Source: Heterostelium album PN500
Taxonomy: Eukaryota; Evosea; Eumycetozoa; Acytosteliales; Acytosteliaceae
Direction of reading: 5' to 3'
DNA length: 64,000 bases
Assembly (NCBI RefSeq): GCF_000004825.1
Contig: NW_008805097.1
Span: 62,001 to 126,000 of the forward strand
Shown here: positions 1-12,717 of the stretch, one piece after another
How the letters are laid out: every line of letters begins with the position of its first letter
Numbering within the stretch: position 1 is the stretch's first letter
Program-made: the position numbers and the translations under genes
Notes under the pieces: generated by a model
Seen by the model: the letters and a program-made list of their open reading frames with translations, nothing else
The model's database searches: none
What the model was told of the DNA's origin: nothing

Positions 1-13
1 TCAACAATATTGT

Positions 14-1386
14 TTATCTTTCATTGATTCCTTCGGCGGTGGCAACGTTGAATAAGAACTTATCCATACCGGCTGGTAATTTACGTTCTTGCAATGATTC
101 GAGCGTGACGATCGACTTTCCATCGACTTCAACCTTGAGTGATTCCAATTTACCCAAGAGATCCTTTATCTTTTGTGTAAGTAACTTGATCAATGTTTGA
201 TCGTTGATCTCCTCATTATCTGCAGACTCTATCAATGTCTTCAAAATGTCCTTGTGGAACGATCCAAGAACAAATTGATCCTTAGCATGTGATGCAACTG
301 TTACCTCTTTGGAATTTACTGAGTAAGAAGGAAAAGTAAATAAATATTAATATGTAAATCCGATTATTATTATTAATACATAAAAGTAAAACATAACATA
401 CCATCAATAAGAATATCATATAAATCCTCACGTGACTTTATAGAGGAATCAATGAAACCGGCACAATAGACACCGGTGGCAGTGAGATCTTTGATTTCAA
501 GTTCGTCGATCGTTACGAATGGACGAAGCAACGACCAGTTCTGACGATGAAAGACAAACAGTGGCAGCGCTCTGATCACTTTGAGTAGTGACGACACTTT
601 ATCCGAGTAGACGACGACACGCTTCTTTATCAACATTGCATTCCAAACCAAGATTATATCCTCTTGGAACAACTTGATGATATCTTTGATGCTGGTGGCT
701 AGATATGATCTTCTAACATCAAACTCGGCATCTACAAACTTTCCCAATGCACCTACATCGAATTGTCCTTTGTTCCACGCTCTCAGCTGACATTCCAACA
801 ACTTTGAAGGATCTCCCAACTTCAAATAGATATTTGACATGATCTGTGAAAGTGATGCATATTTCTCTGGGTTGAAATTCTAAAAATAAAAATATAATTA
901 TATACATATATATATATTAATTAGTTTATTGTTTTTCAATAATCACAACCTTAACATTTGAATCAACTAAAGATCATACATTTCTAAATATACAGATAGA
1001 GAATGCAACTACATGTTTTAGTGGCTCTGGTGGTGTATATGATGCATCTTTATCCTTATGATTTAATAATGAAACAGTATAGATATAGATCCATGTATTT
1101 TTGAATTTGCTGAATGTGAATGGATTGACTCTGTTACTTGTCAAACCTGTTCTGTTCAATGCGACCTGTCTTAATGATTCATCAACTGATGGATATGTCC
1201 TAAATAGTAGGTAGTAGTAGTAGTTATAAATGAATATATTGTAATTCGTTATTTAGCTACTATATATATAGAATATCATCATTCATTATTTCAAGCAATC
1301 ACCCATACATACCATGTTTGTAAAACTTCACCACTGTTATCTTTTTCAAATATACATATTGAGTCGTCCAATGAAATATCTTGCAT
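14..1386 (-). CDS. dennd10: DENND10 (FAM45) homologue, DENN-fold protein
   Basis: Four exons (1386-1313, 1199-980, 879-402, 318-14) join in phase to a 358-residue protein, about the length I recall for animal DENND10/FAM45. Blocks that line up with the animal protein as I remember it: NTWIYIYTVSLLNHK near residue 60, NFNPEKYASLSQIMSNIYLK across the exon 2/3 junction (the Met inside it is internal, not a start), FDVRRSYLATSIKDI, KKRVVVYSDK, and the tail LESLQERKLPAGMDKFLFN. In animals this DENN-module protein acts on late endosomes and has been linked to Rab27 traffic. A conserved endosomal role here is inference. The start is the first ATG of exon 1 (MQDISLDDS), with an A-rich leader. The stop lies 13 bases from the window edge, so the 3' end is just inside. 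Confidence 0.9.
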
Positions 1387-2597
1387 TTTTGTTTAGATAA
1401 GTAAATATAAATAAATAAATAAATAAATAACAAAATGAAATGAAAAATAAACTTGATTATTAATCATTTGCATAATTTGATATTTTTTGATCAAGTTTTT
1501 TTTTTTTTTTTTTCAAATTTCATATTTGCTTTCCAAATAGAATTTTCTATAGAATTTTTTATTTATTTTAGATAGATAAAAAAAAAAGTAAAAGTAATCA
1601 TAAAATGTATCTATAGAAACATTAATTACATATTCAGTATTATAACTCAAGAAAAAATAAAATAAAATAATTATAAGAATAAGACTTTTTTGAGTTTTTT
1701 GTTTAAAAAGATTATATATTTTTTATTCATTTTTTATTTGTTCAAGAAAATTTCAAATCCTAATTAAATGATTGATAATATTGTTAGTAAATTGGTTTGA
1801 TTTAGAGAAAAGATAGAGAGATTTATCATATCATATAAAAAAAGTATAAGATATAATAAACAAAAAGATCAGAACTTCTTAGTAGAATTCCTCATTATTA
1901 GGCATCGGTACAGGTCTGTATATATCATCAGCAGATTGTTTATTATACTCAGATACTCTTTTAGATTGATTCGTTTCTCGTCCCTATTTGAGATAGAAAA
2001 AAAAAAAACTTACACTTAAGTAATAAAGTTAGTTTTGATTACTTTCATTTGCAAAAAATATAAATATATAAATATTATATTGTTTTATATTAAAAAGGTC
2101 AGATAGTACCGGCTAAGGCACCGTTTGTTTCGTCAACCAATTATTACGACTGGGGCGTGTATTTCATCAGATAATAATATAAAACAATAATAATAATAAT
2201 AAATATAGTTATAACACTTACATTAAAAGAGTTTAATCACCAAAGCTGGTTTCCAAGGCACGAGACGAGAACGCTACATATCAAAAATATTTATAAAGAG
2301 TTAATGTTTCCAAAATTTGTTGAATGAAAATAGTGTGTTGGTCGACCGGTTTTTATTCGTTGTGTTCTTCGTTTTTTTTGCTGAAAAAATTCAAAATAAA
2401 TTGAATAAAAAATAAATTTAAATATTTTGAATTTTTAGTAAAGAATTTTAAAGTTCGTTACCGAGCGAATGCTAAAAATTTTGACTTATTCATATCATAT
2501 TTCTTTACAAATTTATTATAATAGGAAAGTTTAATATTTCTTCAAGTGTATCTATATTTTTAGAAAATAATTATATATTTTGATTGTGATTTTTGAT
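1387..2597. other. Intergenic, with three islands of higher complexity
   Basis: Mostly A/T runs between DENND10 and SCYL1. Three stretches stand out as less AT-rich: about 1871-1985, 2098-2172 and 2225-2285. On the minus strand 1983-1879 could be a last exon (acceptor AATAG before it) that stays open for 34 codons, ends MPNNEEFY-stop and uses host-like codons. I could not find upstream exons in a matching phase. The other two islands are open for 20-30 codons on the plus strand. They may be exons of one small gene or a non-coding RNA; I cannot decide. Confidence 0.3.
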
Positions 2598-5582
2598 TTA
2601 CCATTCATTCCACTCTTCAAAGCCAGCGTTACTTTTAGAGGTTGTTGTTGTTTTCGATGTTGCCGTAGTTGTTTTCTTTAGTGATTTAATTGATGTGTTG
2701 GATGATGATGATGATGATTTTGTTGGAGTTGTTGGAGTTGTTGGTGTAACAACTGGGTCTGTATCATCCCAACCATCACCCCAGCCTGACGATGTTGAAA
2801 CTGACGATGATTTGTTATTTGTTGACGATGATGTAGATGTTGTTGGTGGAGATGTCACATGATCACCCCAATTCGAATTGGAATTTGAATTATCTTCATC
2901 TTCGTCAAATGAGAATTTCGAGAGTTTGTTGGTTGCTACTTTGGTTTGTTGTTTCGATGATAGTTGCATTCCTTTACTCTTTTGTTGTTCGTTTGATGAT
3001 GATGATGATGAGGATGATGAATGTGATGTGTTAGATGAAGTAGTTGTTGGTTTTACATTTGATGAGGTGGAAGTCGAGGAGGAGTGAGAGTATGATGGTG
3101 TCGTTGGTTTACTAGAATAGGAAGTAGTAGTTGGTGATTTATATTTAACATCTTCATGTTCATCTTCGTCGTAATCATTTTCATCATCATTATTGTTATT
3201 GTTACTACCGAAATCTAAATCGTCATTATCATCCCAACCATCTGATCTCTGTGTTGGTTTCTGTTGTGATTTCATAGTGTTACTACTATGACTGCTGTTA
3301 TTACTGCTACTATATCCACCACTACTACTACTCTTATTTTGATATGGTTTGTTGACATTTGAAGAAGAGGAAATAGAGGAAGAAGAAGATTGATTAACAT
3401 TCGAAGAAGTGTTTGATGATGATGAGTATGAATTATTTTGTTGTTGTTTAAATTGTGATTGATGTTGTTGTTGCTGTTGTTGATTGCTTTGTATCGAACC
3501 AGAAACAGGTGAGTCCGTTGCAATATATTTCTTTGTAATTCCCATTGCCCATCCCAACATTCCTTCTTGTGATGCTGCTTGCTGATTTGCCTGTTGTCCA
3601 CCATTACCTTGAGAACTCTCATCGGGCTATAAAAGTTGAAGTTTGGTTAATCAAATCAGATTGTTATATATATATAAATGTTGTTTGTGTGTAAAATAAT
3701 ACTTACAACATTCGCCATCATTGTTTCAACTTTCTTTAGGAATAGATTGATTGCCTGGTGTGCAGTTGTTCTAATGGATTTGTCGGGTTTGATCAGTGAT
3801 TTCGAGATCTCTGGTATGATTCGTGTCGCTATCTCCTCGGCGTTGAAATACTGTTGGGTGAACATGAATGCATTGAGACCGGCATTCTGAGAGGGTACGA
3901 ACGGATCCTTCATTGCGGTGGAGAACGCCGGGATCAACACTCTCTTTCGGGTGGAGTCGGCAATGTACTCGGCAATGCGACCCAAACAAATGGTGGTGTT
4001 CGTTCTGATGCCTGGCTCCGGATCGTTTTGCAGCGCCGCAAAGTATTTCAGCAGCTGGATCATCGTTTTCTCAGAGAGTTTCGGTGCGAATAGCAACATC
4101 GATTTAATGGTGATCTCTTTGAGCGCCGGCTTATCGTTGAATCCGTTGACAACGTTCGGGAAGATCTGGTCGTTGATGACCGGTGCCGAGAGATGCTGAA
4201 TGTAATGTTCCAAGTTCTCCAGAAGGTTCACACGGAGCACACGATCGTCCGATTGGAACCACTTTACGACACTCGGTACCACACGAGTGACATACTCATC
4301 GGTCGATAGATTCGCACTGATCTTCAAGAGCGTTCCCAATATCTTTGGGTTGACCGGTCCGAAATCGAATGCCGTAATCAAATGTGGTAATATCTTGAAT
4401 TTACATATATTCATTGGTAGTTTATCGATATGTTGATCTAATTTTCTTTAGTTTGTTTTGTTTTGTTAGTAACAGGCAAACAAACAAACAATCTATCTTT
4501 TTTTTAAAAAGAGAATAGTTATATAACATACTTAAAGAATGTTTCCTTTTCAAAGTTATCTTTTAATGTAATATTCTCAAGGAATACACATGTCTCTACG
4601 AATATATTCTGAAAGTATGGACACTCAAGGAATTTCGTTGGATTCAAACGATTCTCAATCTTGTTGGCAAAACATTTCTGATAGGATTGATGTACTGGTT
4701 TTGGTATCTGTGAGAGATCTCTTACATCCTCTGATTTACTCATTGGTCCATTATAACATTCATAAATTAAACAACCTAAACAATAATTGTTAGAAATTGC
4801 ATTGTAGTAGATAATTACAATAAACAAAGACTATATATATATATTCATTACCTAACATCCATGAATCGATTGCGTAGGATGGAGCTGTATTGACTTGTGA
4901 CCATTGACCTTTGGTTACTTCAGGTGGTTTGTATTTCACTGGAACCTGATCACCATGTTGTTTCAAGAACGGATTCATATCACGAACATCACAAATCAAC
5001 TCTAATCCACCCAATTTCCAATCGCCACTCTTTGTCACAAACACTGTCGTTGTATTTACATTTCCATGTGTAAGATTAACATCATTATTAATAAATGATA
5101 ATGCTTTCTTTAAATAGTAAAGATGATGGTTAGACAATGTTATACATATATATATATATGTTTATATATTGATTGATTGTTAGTTAATATTAATCAATAC
5201 ATACAGTTATTTGATAAACACCCCATGATATTGCATTCTCATACTTTCTGATGTCTTCTATTGATTCATCGAGAGGTGTTACCGGTTCCGTTACGATGTA
5301 AATGTTTGTATCGGTTTCTAGACCGTCGAGATAGGTGAGGAAGTTCGGGTGTCGAATGGTTTTCGCTCGTTTGAATCCGTTCTTTGCTACCTCTAGTTTG
5401 GTTGGGTTCTTCTTTACGTCGAATGTGAAGATCGACACTGCCGAACCATCATCTTTCTTGGTGCCGTTCGAGAGAGTCCAAATCGACTTGCCCTGATACG
5501 ACGTTATCGGAGTGCCTATCTGATATGGGAATTGCTGAAATGCAGACAGACCCTGTCCCATTTTCTTTAGATATTCAAACAT
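2598..5582 (-). CDS. scyl1: SCYL1-like pseudokinase with HEAT repeats
   Basis: Five exons (5582-5205, 5107-4852, 4775-4532, 4445-3707, 3626-2598) give 881 residues. Residues 1-290 are the degenerate kinase domain (HPNFLTYLDGLET, ISWGVYQITKALSF, GDWKLGGLEL in place of DFG, LTHGNV in place of HRD). Residues about 295-530 are HEAT repeats (FPNVVNGFNDKPALKEITIK, then TNTTICLGRIAEYI), closely like animal SCYL1. The block GWAMGITKKYIA after the HEAT array also has an animal counterpart. The last 300 residues are Ser/Gln/Asn-rich with acidic Trp motifs (DGWDDNDDLDF, GWGDGWDD, EEWNEW at the very end). SCYL1 proteins act in Golgi-ER traffic with COPI and in tRNA export, and lack kinase activity. The RKLD-type COPI tail of the human protein is absent. 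Confidence 0.92.
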
Positions 5583-6323
5583 CGTTTTTATATGCTATTG
5601 CCTTGCTGAAGAGATCTCTTCTCTTCTATTCTTCACTCTTTGTTAAACAAAAGTTAATTTCCTAATCAAAAACAATATAAATAAAATCAAAATGATCAAA
5701 AATAAATAGATATCTATATATATATATATTAATTAAAATAAAAAAAAAAAAACTGATTAATTAAAAAAAAAAAAAAAAAAACACAACAATTGCAAACAGA
5801 GGTGGTCAATTTAAGTCAGAAACATTTTTTTATATGTTTTTTTAGCTTCAAACAAAAAGTTAAAAGCACAGTTATTTCTTTTTAAACAAATAAAGTTATA
5901 AGAAGATAGTTTTAACTTTTTATTTTCGTTTAATGTCATTTGAAGCGAATGATTTCCATGTTTTCTTTATTTTTTAATTTTTTTATTATTTATTTGTTTA
6001 TATTTTTAACAAAATCTTCATAACTTTATTCTTTTTATTCTGAATTCTACAAATGTTTTCTATTATACTATTTAAAAACATACAAAATAGACCTATATTG
6101 ATGATGATCAATTTTTATACCCAATTTATTTTCAAAATTCTTTCCATTTAAAATTTACAACTTTGAAGGTTCTTATTCAGGTTGTTTCTAAATCCTCTAA
6201 AATAAAGGAAAAATTTGTAGATCTTCTTGAAAAAGACATCTTTGAAGAGAAAACACTTGTTGTTATTGAAGTATATCAATTGTTTATATTGGTATCCCAT
6301 TATAAAAATAACAACTTTTATTC
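5583..6323. other. Intergenic region
   Basis: AT-rich DNA between the 5' end of SCYL1 and the 3' end of the next minus-strand gene, with homopolymer runs near 5740-5780. I see no ORF or RNA gene in it. It must hold the SCYL1 promoter. Confidence 0.5.
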
Positions 6324-8567
6324 TTAATAAATTACAAAAATAATAAATATCATGATAAACATGAAGATTAAATTATGTTTGTTGGATGACGCATCATTTA
6401 CTCCTGTAGTAGAGGTTCCTGTGGTAGTAGTTGTTCCTGTTGTGGTTGTCGGGGTAGTTGTAGTTGTTGCTGTTGTGGTTGTCGGGGCAGTTGTAGTTGT
6501 TGTTGCAGAGGTTGTTGAAGTTGTTGAAGTGGTTACTGAAGGTTGTTGCAGAGTCTTAATTACTCTGACAAACCAAATCTCAACATCGTTTTGACCTGTT
6601 ACAACTATTTTGAAGTCACTGTTACCCGGTGCAACATTGTCTTTGAATAGTGCATTATTGATAACAAATGTTGCTGTTGTCAAGTTGTTTGATGTTCCTA
6701 GTTGTGTCACTGCATTGGTTGTTGCCAGAGTATTGGTATTGTCGATGTATGACAATACCCAAGTGGTTGGCTTGTTATCTAGGTATGTCACTTTGATCTC
6801 AACAGGTATTGGAGTGGATGAGCTAGGATCAATGAATTTATTATCGATATAAAACACCATACTATTGTTACCATTGGAAAGCTGTGTCTTTCTACCTTCG
6901 TTGGCAATTCCATTGGATGGATCGAGAATTTTGGAGTAGGTAGTCGATCCTGGCACTGTAATGGCACCACCAGCCACATCACGCTGTGTTAAATAACGCT
7001 CGTAGTTCTTTACGTATGGTTTTCCAATCCAATCGAGTGGATAATCGCTGTCTACCCAAAAGGTATCTTGTGCATTTCTGAGTGCTGCCCAAGCCTCGAA
7101 AGCAGTAGATTGACTTCTACCAATGGAGTTTAAAACCCAATTCCAATGTGGCCAAAACTGTTTGAGATAGCTATCTTTTGCGACAACATAAAGCCAATTA
7201 ACTCCCATCTGGATCGCTTTTAAGTTGGACATCTTGATCGAATAAAAAAGGTTCGCACTGCTGACGGTGTAGCCACACGCGTTATAACACTCATTCTCAG
7301 TGGCAACAACTCGATTTGGATTGTTTATTAGTGGCCAACTAGAATTCTCTACTAAATAACCGTTGGCATCAATAGTATAGCCATAGGCGGGAATCTCTGA
7401 GAGATGGAAATTTGAAAGTTCAGTGATACCTGTACGAATTCCCATTCCCTTGGAGACTGCATCTCTTGCCAAGAAATTACGATCATTTGGCCAGAAATCG
7501 ACATCGAATGGGAAATCTTCACCAGTGTAAACCAATTTATAAGCATAGTCATCGGAGGGATCATTATTCTCACCATTGAAGATATTAACTAAATCTTGCA
7601 TTGCCGATTGAAACCATATATTGAAATCCTAAATAATTCAATTAGAAACACTCTAATAAACCAACTAATAGTATTTAATTACGTACTTTATATTGATACC
7701 CAGTAACTTTAGAATAGTTTCCAATAATATCGAAATCAAATTCACACCAATTGAAAGCACCTGGAATATAAACCTTTTGTTTATTAATTATTATAAGTTA
7801 GTTATTTCTTTACTAGTGATATTAAAATATTAATTTATACTTACAAACTTTAATCTTGGATCTGATCTCATTCCATTTACCAAAAATAACTTTTTAAAAT
7901 AAACAAATTAGTATTCTATACTTGAAAAAAAGAGAATAACTTATTTAGATATTATACCTGACGATAAACTTTTTTAATTTCACTCCAAACACATGAATTC
8001 CAGATTGGCAAATGATAATCATTATCATAGTCTTTACCGATTACTCCTACATTACAATAGGATTTAATCCAATCAGGTGCCCACTTTATATTTAGAATTG
8101 AAAAGAAAAAGAAAAGTTAGTACCTGAAGATGAATTGGAATTGATTATATACTATTTAAAATAATATTATTACTCAAGTAGTACTATTTAATACTTACGG
8201 TTTCACCAGAATTCCAAAGTCTAAACCAAAATGGTTTATCCTTTAATGTTGTGTTTTGTTGGGTGAATGTGTCGAATGACATTCCTTTGACGACACCGGA
8301 TATGTCGTATTTGAAGACACCTTGCTGAGGTTCGACCATTCGCCATGAGATATCAAAGACCGGTACATTGACCTGCAACGAAGGTGTTGCCTGCTCCGAA
8401 AAGAAACCACTGTTTGGTGCAGGTGTTACATAGCTAGGTATAGACCAGTCTTCGCCTGGAACAACAGTAGGTGTTACTGCAGCCTCAACACCACCAAACT
8501 CTGCTAAAACAAATAATAATAATAACGATAAACAAACAAATAATTTAAGATTTTTGTAAAAATACAT
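6324..8567 (-). CDS. Secreted, probably GPI-anchored glycoside-hydrolase-like protein
   Basis: Five exons (8567-8199, 8083-7958, 7889-7845, 7773-7687, 7628-6324), all phase 0, give 643 residues. I prefer the ATG at 8567 to the one 24 bases upstream because it places a basic stretch then a hydrophobic signal peptide (LFVCLSLLLLFVL) at the start. The next part reads like a TIM-barrel glycosidase: FDISWRMVEPQQGVFKYDI, PFWFRLWNSGE, WAPDWIKSYC, YHLPIWNSCVWSEIKKVY, GAFNWCEFDF. Residues about 440-560 look like a C-terminal beta-sandwich ending IWFVRVIK. A Thr-rich mucin-like spacer and a bare hydrophobic tail (LIFMFIMIFIIFVIY) follow, typical of a GPI signal. I cannot name the glycosidase family or substrate; a role at the cell surface or in the extracellular matrix is inference. 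Confidence 0.75.
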
Positions 8568-9524
8568 TCTTTCTATAAATAATATAAACAAACTAAAATA
8601 GTTTAAACTTCACGCTATATATATATTAATCAAAACAACACGAACAAAACATGTTTTATTTACAATTTCCTAATAAATTTATAAATATCTAGCTATAGTG
8701 TATAAACCAATGAAATAAAAACAGAAACCCAAAGAACATCTATAGTTTTTTTATTTGAAAAAGTTCAAGTTTTTAGATTTTTTTAGGGGTTATAATTAGA
8801 TCTAAGTTATCTTATTGTGAACATAATTTATTGGTGTTTTTATAAAATAGCTTACTTTTATTTGTGATGTTTTGATAAAACACAAGATTCCGACCAAAGA
8901 ATACAATTTGGAGTTGTAACTCTCAATCTTGAAAAAATTCTCTTCTCAACTCTTTGGAAACTGTTGTAATCGAATCCCTTTCATCAATCAAATAATACAA
9001 ATAAAGATAACAAAATTTGTTTGAATCATAATGACTATAGAGTAAACAAAACAAGTATTATAAATTTGATTGGGTTAATTTTATTTTAGACACAACCACT
9101 GTTTGTTGTTCATCAAATTCTAATAAAAACAGTTTAATTTTAAATTAAATAGATGGAGGAAGATAATGGATTGATTAATTTATTAAGGGAGGGAGGTTTT
9201 TGTGTTGGAAAAACTTTAATCGATAAGTTTGATATTTAAGTGGATATATATATTTCAAAATGAAAGGTATTACAACAAGGTTGTTTAAATAATAATTAAG
9301 GGATTCCATTATTTGATAAATGAGATGGTTCGTTTTTTTTTTTGGTGGAAAAAAAAAACTTCGAATGTAATACAAAAAGTTGGTTCCAGAGTTCTATGTT
9401 AATGTATAGTTTTGTTGTTTCTGGAATAAAAAAATCGTACTATTGTTGTGTTGTTGTTGTTGTTGTTGTGTTGTTACTGTTACTGTTATGTTGTTGTTGT
9501 TATTTAAATCGTTATACTATATAT
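8568..9524. other. Intergenic region
   Basis: AT-rich DNA between two minus-strand genes. It contains a GTT/TTG-rich stretch near 9430-9500 (trinucleotide-like repeat) and a poly-T tract near 9330. I see no supported gene. Confidence 0.5.
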
Positions 9525-11696
9525 TTAACCCATCATCGAAACTCTCCAGGCAAATAATGATATACTTAAAACTAAAAATATTACCCAAAATGTAATTAAA
9601 GGATGTTTTAGTTTAGCTTTTGATGCAAATACCTAATGAGTTTTGATCGAAGCTAATTATTAGTTATTTTGTTTTTTAATCTATTTATATTTATATTTAA
9701 ATAATATATCATACAGTTGCCAGTAATGATAATGAAATACCAAATACAAATGAATACCAATGTGGTCTCGGTGGAACTGGTAAACTACCTGCCAATGAAT
9801 AGGATCTTGGACACAAAAATAATAATTGGAAAACCATTGATGGGAATAACATACTAAATAATAATTATAATATATTAATATTAAAACAAACAAATTGATA
9901 TGTTAACTAATGTTAATATTGACATACCCATAGACACGATCACATTTTGACCAAAAATCGACTGGTTTCATTACGGTTATGACTGGGACGAATATACATA
10001 GTAATAAAAGAATGGAAAGCATGATAAAGTTCAATCGGTCGAGTGTTCCAAACGAGATGGAACAAGTTGAGCTTGTGGCATAGCAACCGCCGTCCCAACA
10101 CGATTTGCAACCAAGAATATCGAGACTTCTCAGACCGGTTCCAATAAGACAAACCAACGTGCCTTGGATGACACCACCAACGCAATCCGATGGATAGTGA
10201 ACACCGAGGTTGATACGCGCAAACGAAGACAAAAGAATCATCGTTAAAAATAAAAATGGCATCCACCATTGAAACAGAGGACCTGGATGATAGTATAACA
10301 CCGCCCATACAATCGCATAGCTATACACCACTGAACATGTCACTGCTCTAGATGGAAATGATGATGTTTGATCTTTTTTGCACTAATAGTTATAAATAAT
10401 ATTAATATATAAATGGTCGATTGTCATTTTTATAATTATAATTATTTTATGGTTAACAACATACTGTTTTGGCTCTTTGAACCATATATGGTCTGAATCT
10501 CCAAAGGAATCGTTTTGGAACTTGTGAGAGTAAAGCTAATAATAAAGCTAAATATGTAAATTCTGTGGCAAGAGCATCTTGTCCAAGAATGAAAAGTACA
10601 AATGGTAATGCTATTGCTATTTCTATTGCTACAATTGCTATATAATAGTCATAATAGTTATTTATTGTTGGTTAGTTAAACATTCATCCATTACTACTCT
10701 ATTTCTATCTTAAGATATCCATCCAATGATGTGATATTTATTACATACAGGTAATGAATAAACTAAAATAATAAAAGGGTTTGCTTGTATTTTTTTGGCA
10801 GAGTGCAATGATTGGATCGTCGAAACTTCTAAATTTCTCTTCTAACCAAAGTGGGAAATGATGAACAACTATAGATAAGATGGTTTGGATGGATTGAGTG
10901 AATAAATAAGCTCTCTTATTATTATTATTAATAATAAAAACATAACTAACATACATCGTTTAGGTGAATGTCGTGCAAGATTCTGGTGAAATATTCTCTT
11001 GAAATCCTTTGGATTCAGTGGTGAGCTTGGATCGTAATCGTCGTCCATCTCTGTGCTGTGTGGTGCGAACAGTGTGGATGCATTGTGACTGTTGTGACTG
11101 TCTAGCAGTGGTTCAATATCATCGTCACGCGAGTTTATACTGGTGTCCATGCTGATATCGAGCGATTGAGGTTGATACTTTTGATTTTTCGAACCTCCTC
11201 TGGATCCACCGGTTACACCTGAAATTCCACTAACAATACTATTGGTAATTATACTCAATACACTACCACCTCCTGTATTATTGCTATTATTACTACTATT
11301 CTGTTGTTGTGTTGCTTGAGAGTTTTGAGAATTTTGAGTTTGTTGAGTTTGCTGTTGTTGTTGAGTTAAATTAAGTGAAGAATGATTCGAAGAACAAGAA
11401 GAAGATGATGATGTTCCTTTTGGTTTTATACCAACAAATGTTGGTGAATTTACACTATTATTATTACTGTTGTTACTGTTGTTATTACTGTTGTTGTTGT
11501 TGTTGTTATTACTATTATTATTGTCGATGCTGTATCTTTTAGTACTACCAGAACCTCCACCTGCACCAATAGTGTTGTCGTTTGTGCTATTCGATAGCGC
11601 TTCTAATATCGCTGAGGTATTGAATTGTGAACTAGAAGGTGAATAATTTAGTGATGATTCATTAAATATATTATTACTACTGTTATTGTGATTCAT
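9525..11696 (-). CDS. PAP2-family membrane phosphatase with long Asn/Ser-rich N-terminus
   Basis: Six exons (11696-10951, 10912-10749, 10637-10465, 10382-9928, 9853-9715, 9632-9525) give 594 residues. Exon 1 uses a GTTAGT donor, needed to keep phase. Residues 1-235 are low-complexity (Asn, Ser, Gln). The rest is a polytopic membrane domain with PAP2 signatures: KRFLWRFRP (motif 1, K-x6-RP), SSFPSRAVT (motif 2 position) and SFARINLGVHYPSD (motif 3, R-x5-H-x3-D). PAP2 enzymes remove phosphate from lipid phosphates, with the motif 3 His as nucleophile. Motif 2 is normally PSGH; here the His position is Ala. The protein ends KHPLITFWVIFLVLS...MMG. It could be a lipid phosphatase of altered activity or a non-catalytic relative; the substrate is unknown. 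Confidence 0.8.
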
Positions 11697-12717
11697 GAAT
11701 TCGAAGAGTAGAATAAATAAATAAAGATAGTTATGTTTCTTTTCTTTTTCTTTTCTTTTTTTTTTTTTTTTTGAGATTTATAAATAGATAGATATATTAT
11801 AAATAAAGTAATAAAACAATGAAATGTAATAAGAAAAAGATTAAAACTGTTGGTTTTTTGATTGATGACTATTATTAATATATCTATTATAAAAATTGAG
11901 ATTTATTGATTGATTGATTGTTTGATTGTGATTGTGTTGATAGATAGATTTATTCACTACCAAATCCAAATAGGTGTACACAGGTTTTTGAAAAAAAAAA
12001 AGAAACAGCAGCGATAAATGGTGTTTGATTGTTATTATAATTTTTTTTTTATTTTTTATTTTTTTGATAAGTTGAGAATGAATGAATGAAAAAGGTGTGG
12101 GTGTATTGTATAGTAAATTGAATGTTTGAGTTTCTGTTTCTGGTTTGTTATTGTTGTATTGTTGCTAATTTGCGGACTCATTCTCAATGAAATATATATA
12201 TATAACAGATAGAAAAGCAGAGATCTCTTAGATAGATATATGGTTTTATGAATATTATAACAAGGTGATATGATATTTATTTATGATAGTGCTTGCTTTT
12301 TTTGTGTTTTGTTTTTTTTTTTGTTTTTTTTCTTTTTTGTTCTTACTTACTTTTGATTGTTGGGCTGTAATTCAGCAACTCTTAAGAATAAAAAATTTTT
12401 TTAAGACTATCAATATTTATAAAAGATTTGCTCAAAAAATCAAAAAAAAAATCACATTTCAGCACAAATTTCTTTGCTTTGTAAAAAAAGTAAAATTGAA
12501 TGGTTTTTTGCAAAAGTCGTAATTTATTTGTTTCTTTACCAAAGATATATCTGGCAAAAAAAAACAAACTTTGTTCAAAATTGCAAAAAAAAAAAAAAAA
12601 AAAAAGAAAATAGTTTTGATTTAAATCAAAAAAGACAAAAATCAAAGATGTTATACTTTTATTTTTGTTTGTGGTTGCTACAGTTTTAATTTTGCAAAGT
12701 CGATTTAAACTCTTTTC
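11697..12717. other. Intergenic, 3' flank of the hssA-like array
   Basis: AT-rich DNA with long A and T runs. Pieces near 11816-11975 and 12514-12660 resemble pieces near 13742-13860 and 13980-14060 (shared phrases such as TTTGTTTCTT...CCAAAGATATAT and CCAAATAGG..TACAC..AGGTTTTTGAAAA). The repeat unit of the neighbouring gene array therefore extends into this flank. No gene is supported; short ORFs here are homopolymer artefacts. Confidence 0.45.

Noticed and set aside
2593-3087. Plus-strand ORFs rich in Val and Asp
   Set aside because: Antisense of the Ser/Thr/Asn-rich tail of SCYL1.
6352-6594. Val-rich plus-strand ORF
   Set aside because: Antisense of the Thr-rich spacer of the glycosidase-like gene.
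12283-12689. Several overlapping ORFs of Phe/Lys composition
   Set aside because: They are translated homopolymer T and A runs in spacer DNA with no splice context or codon bias.
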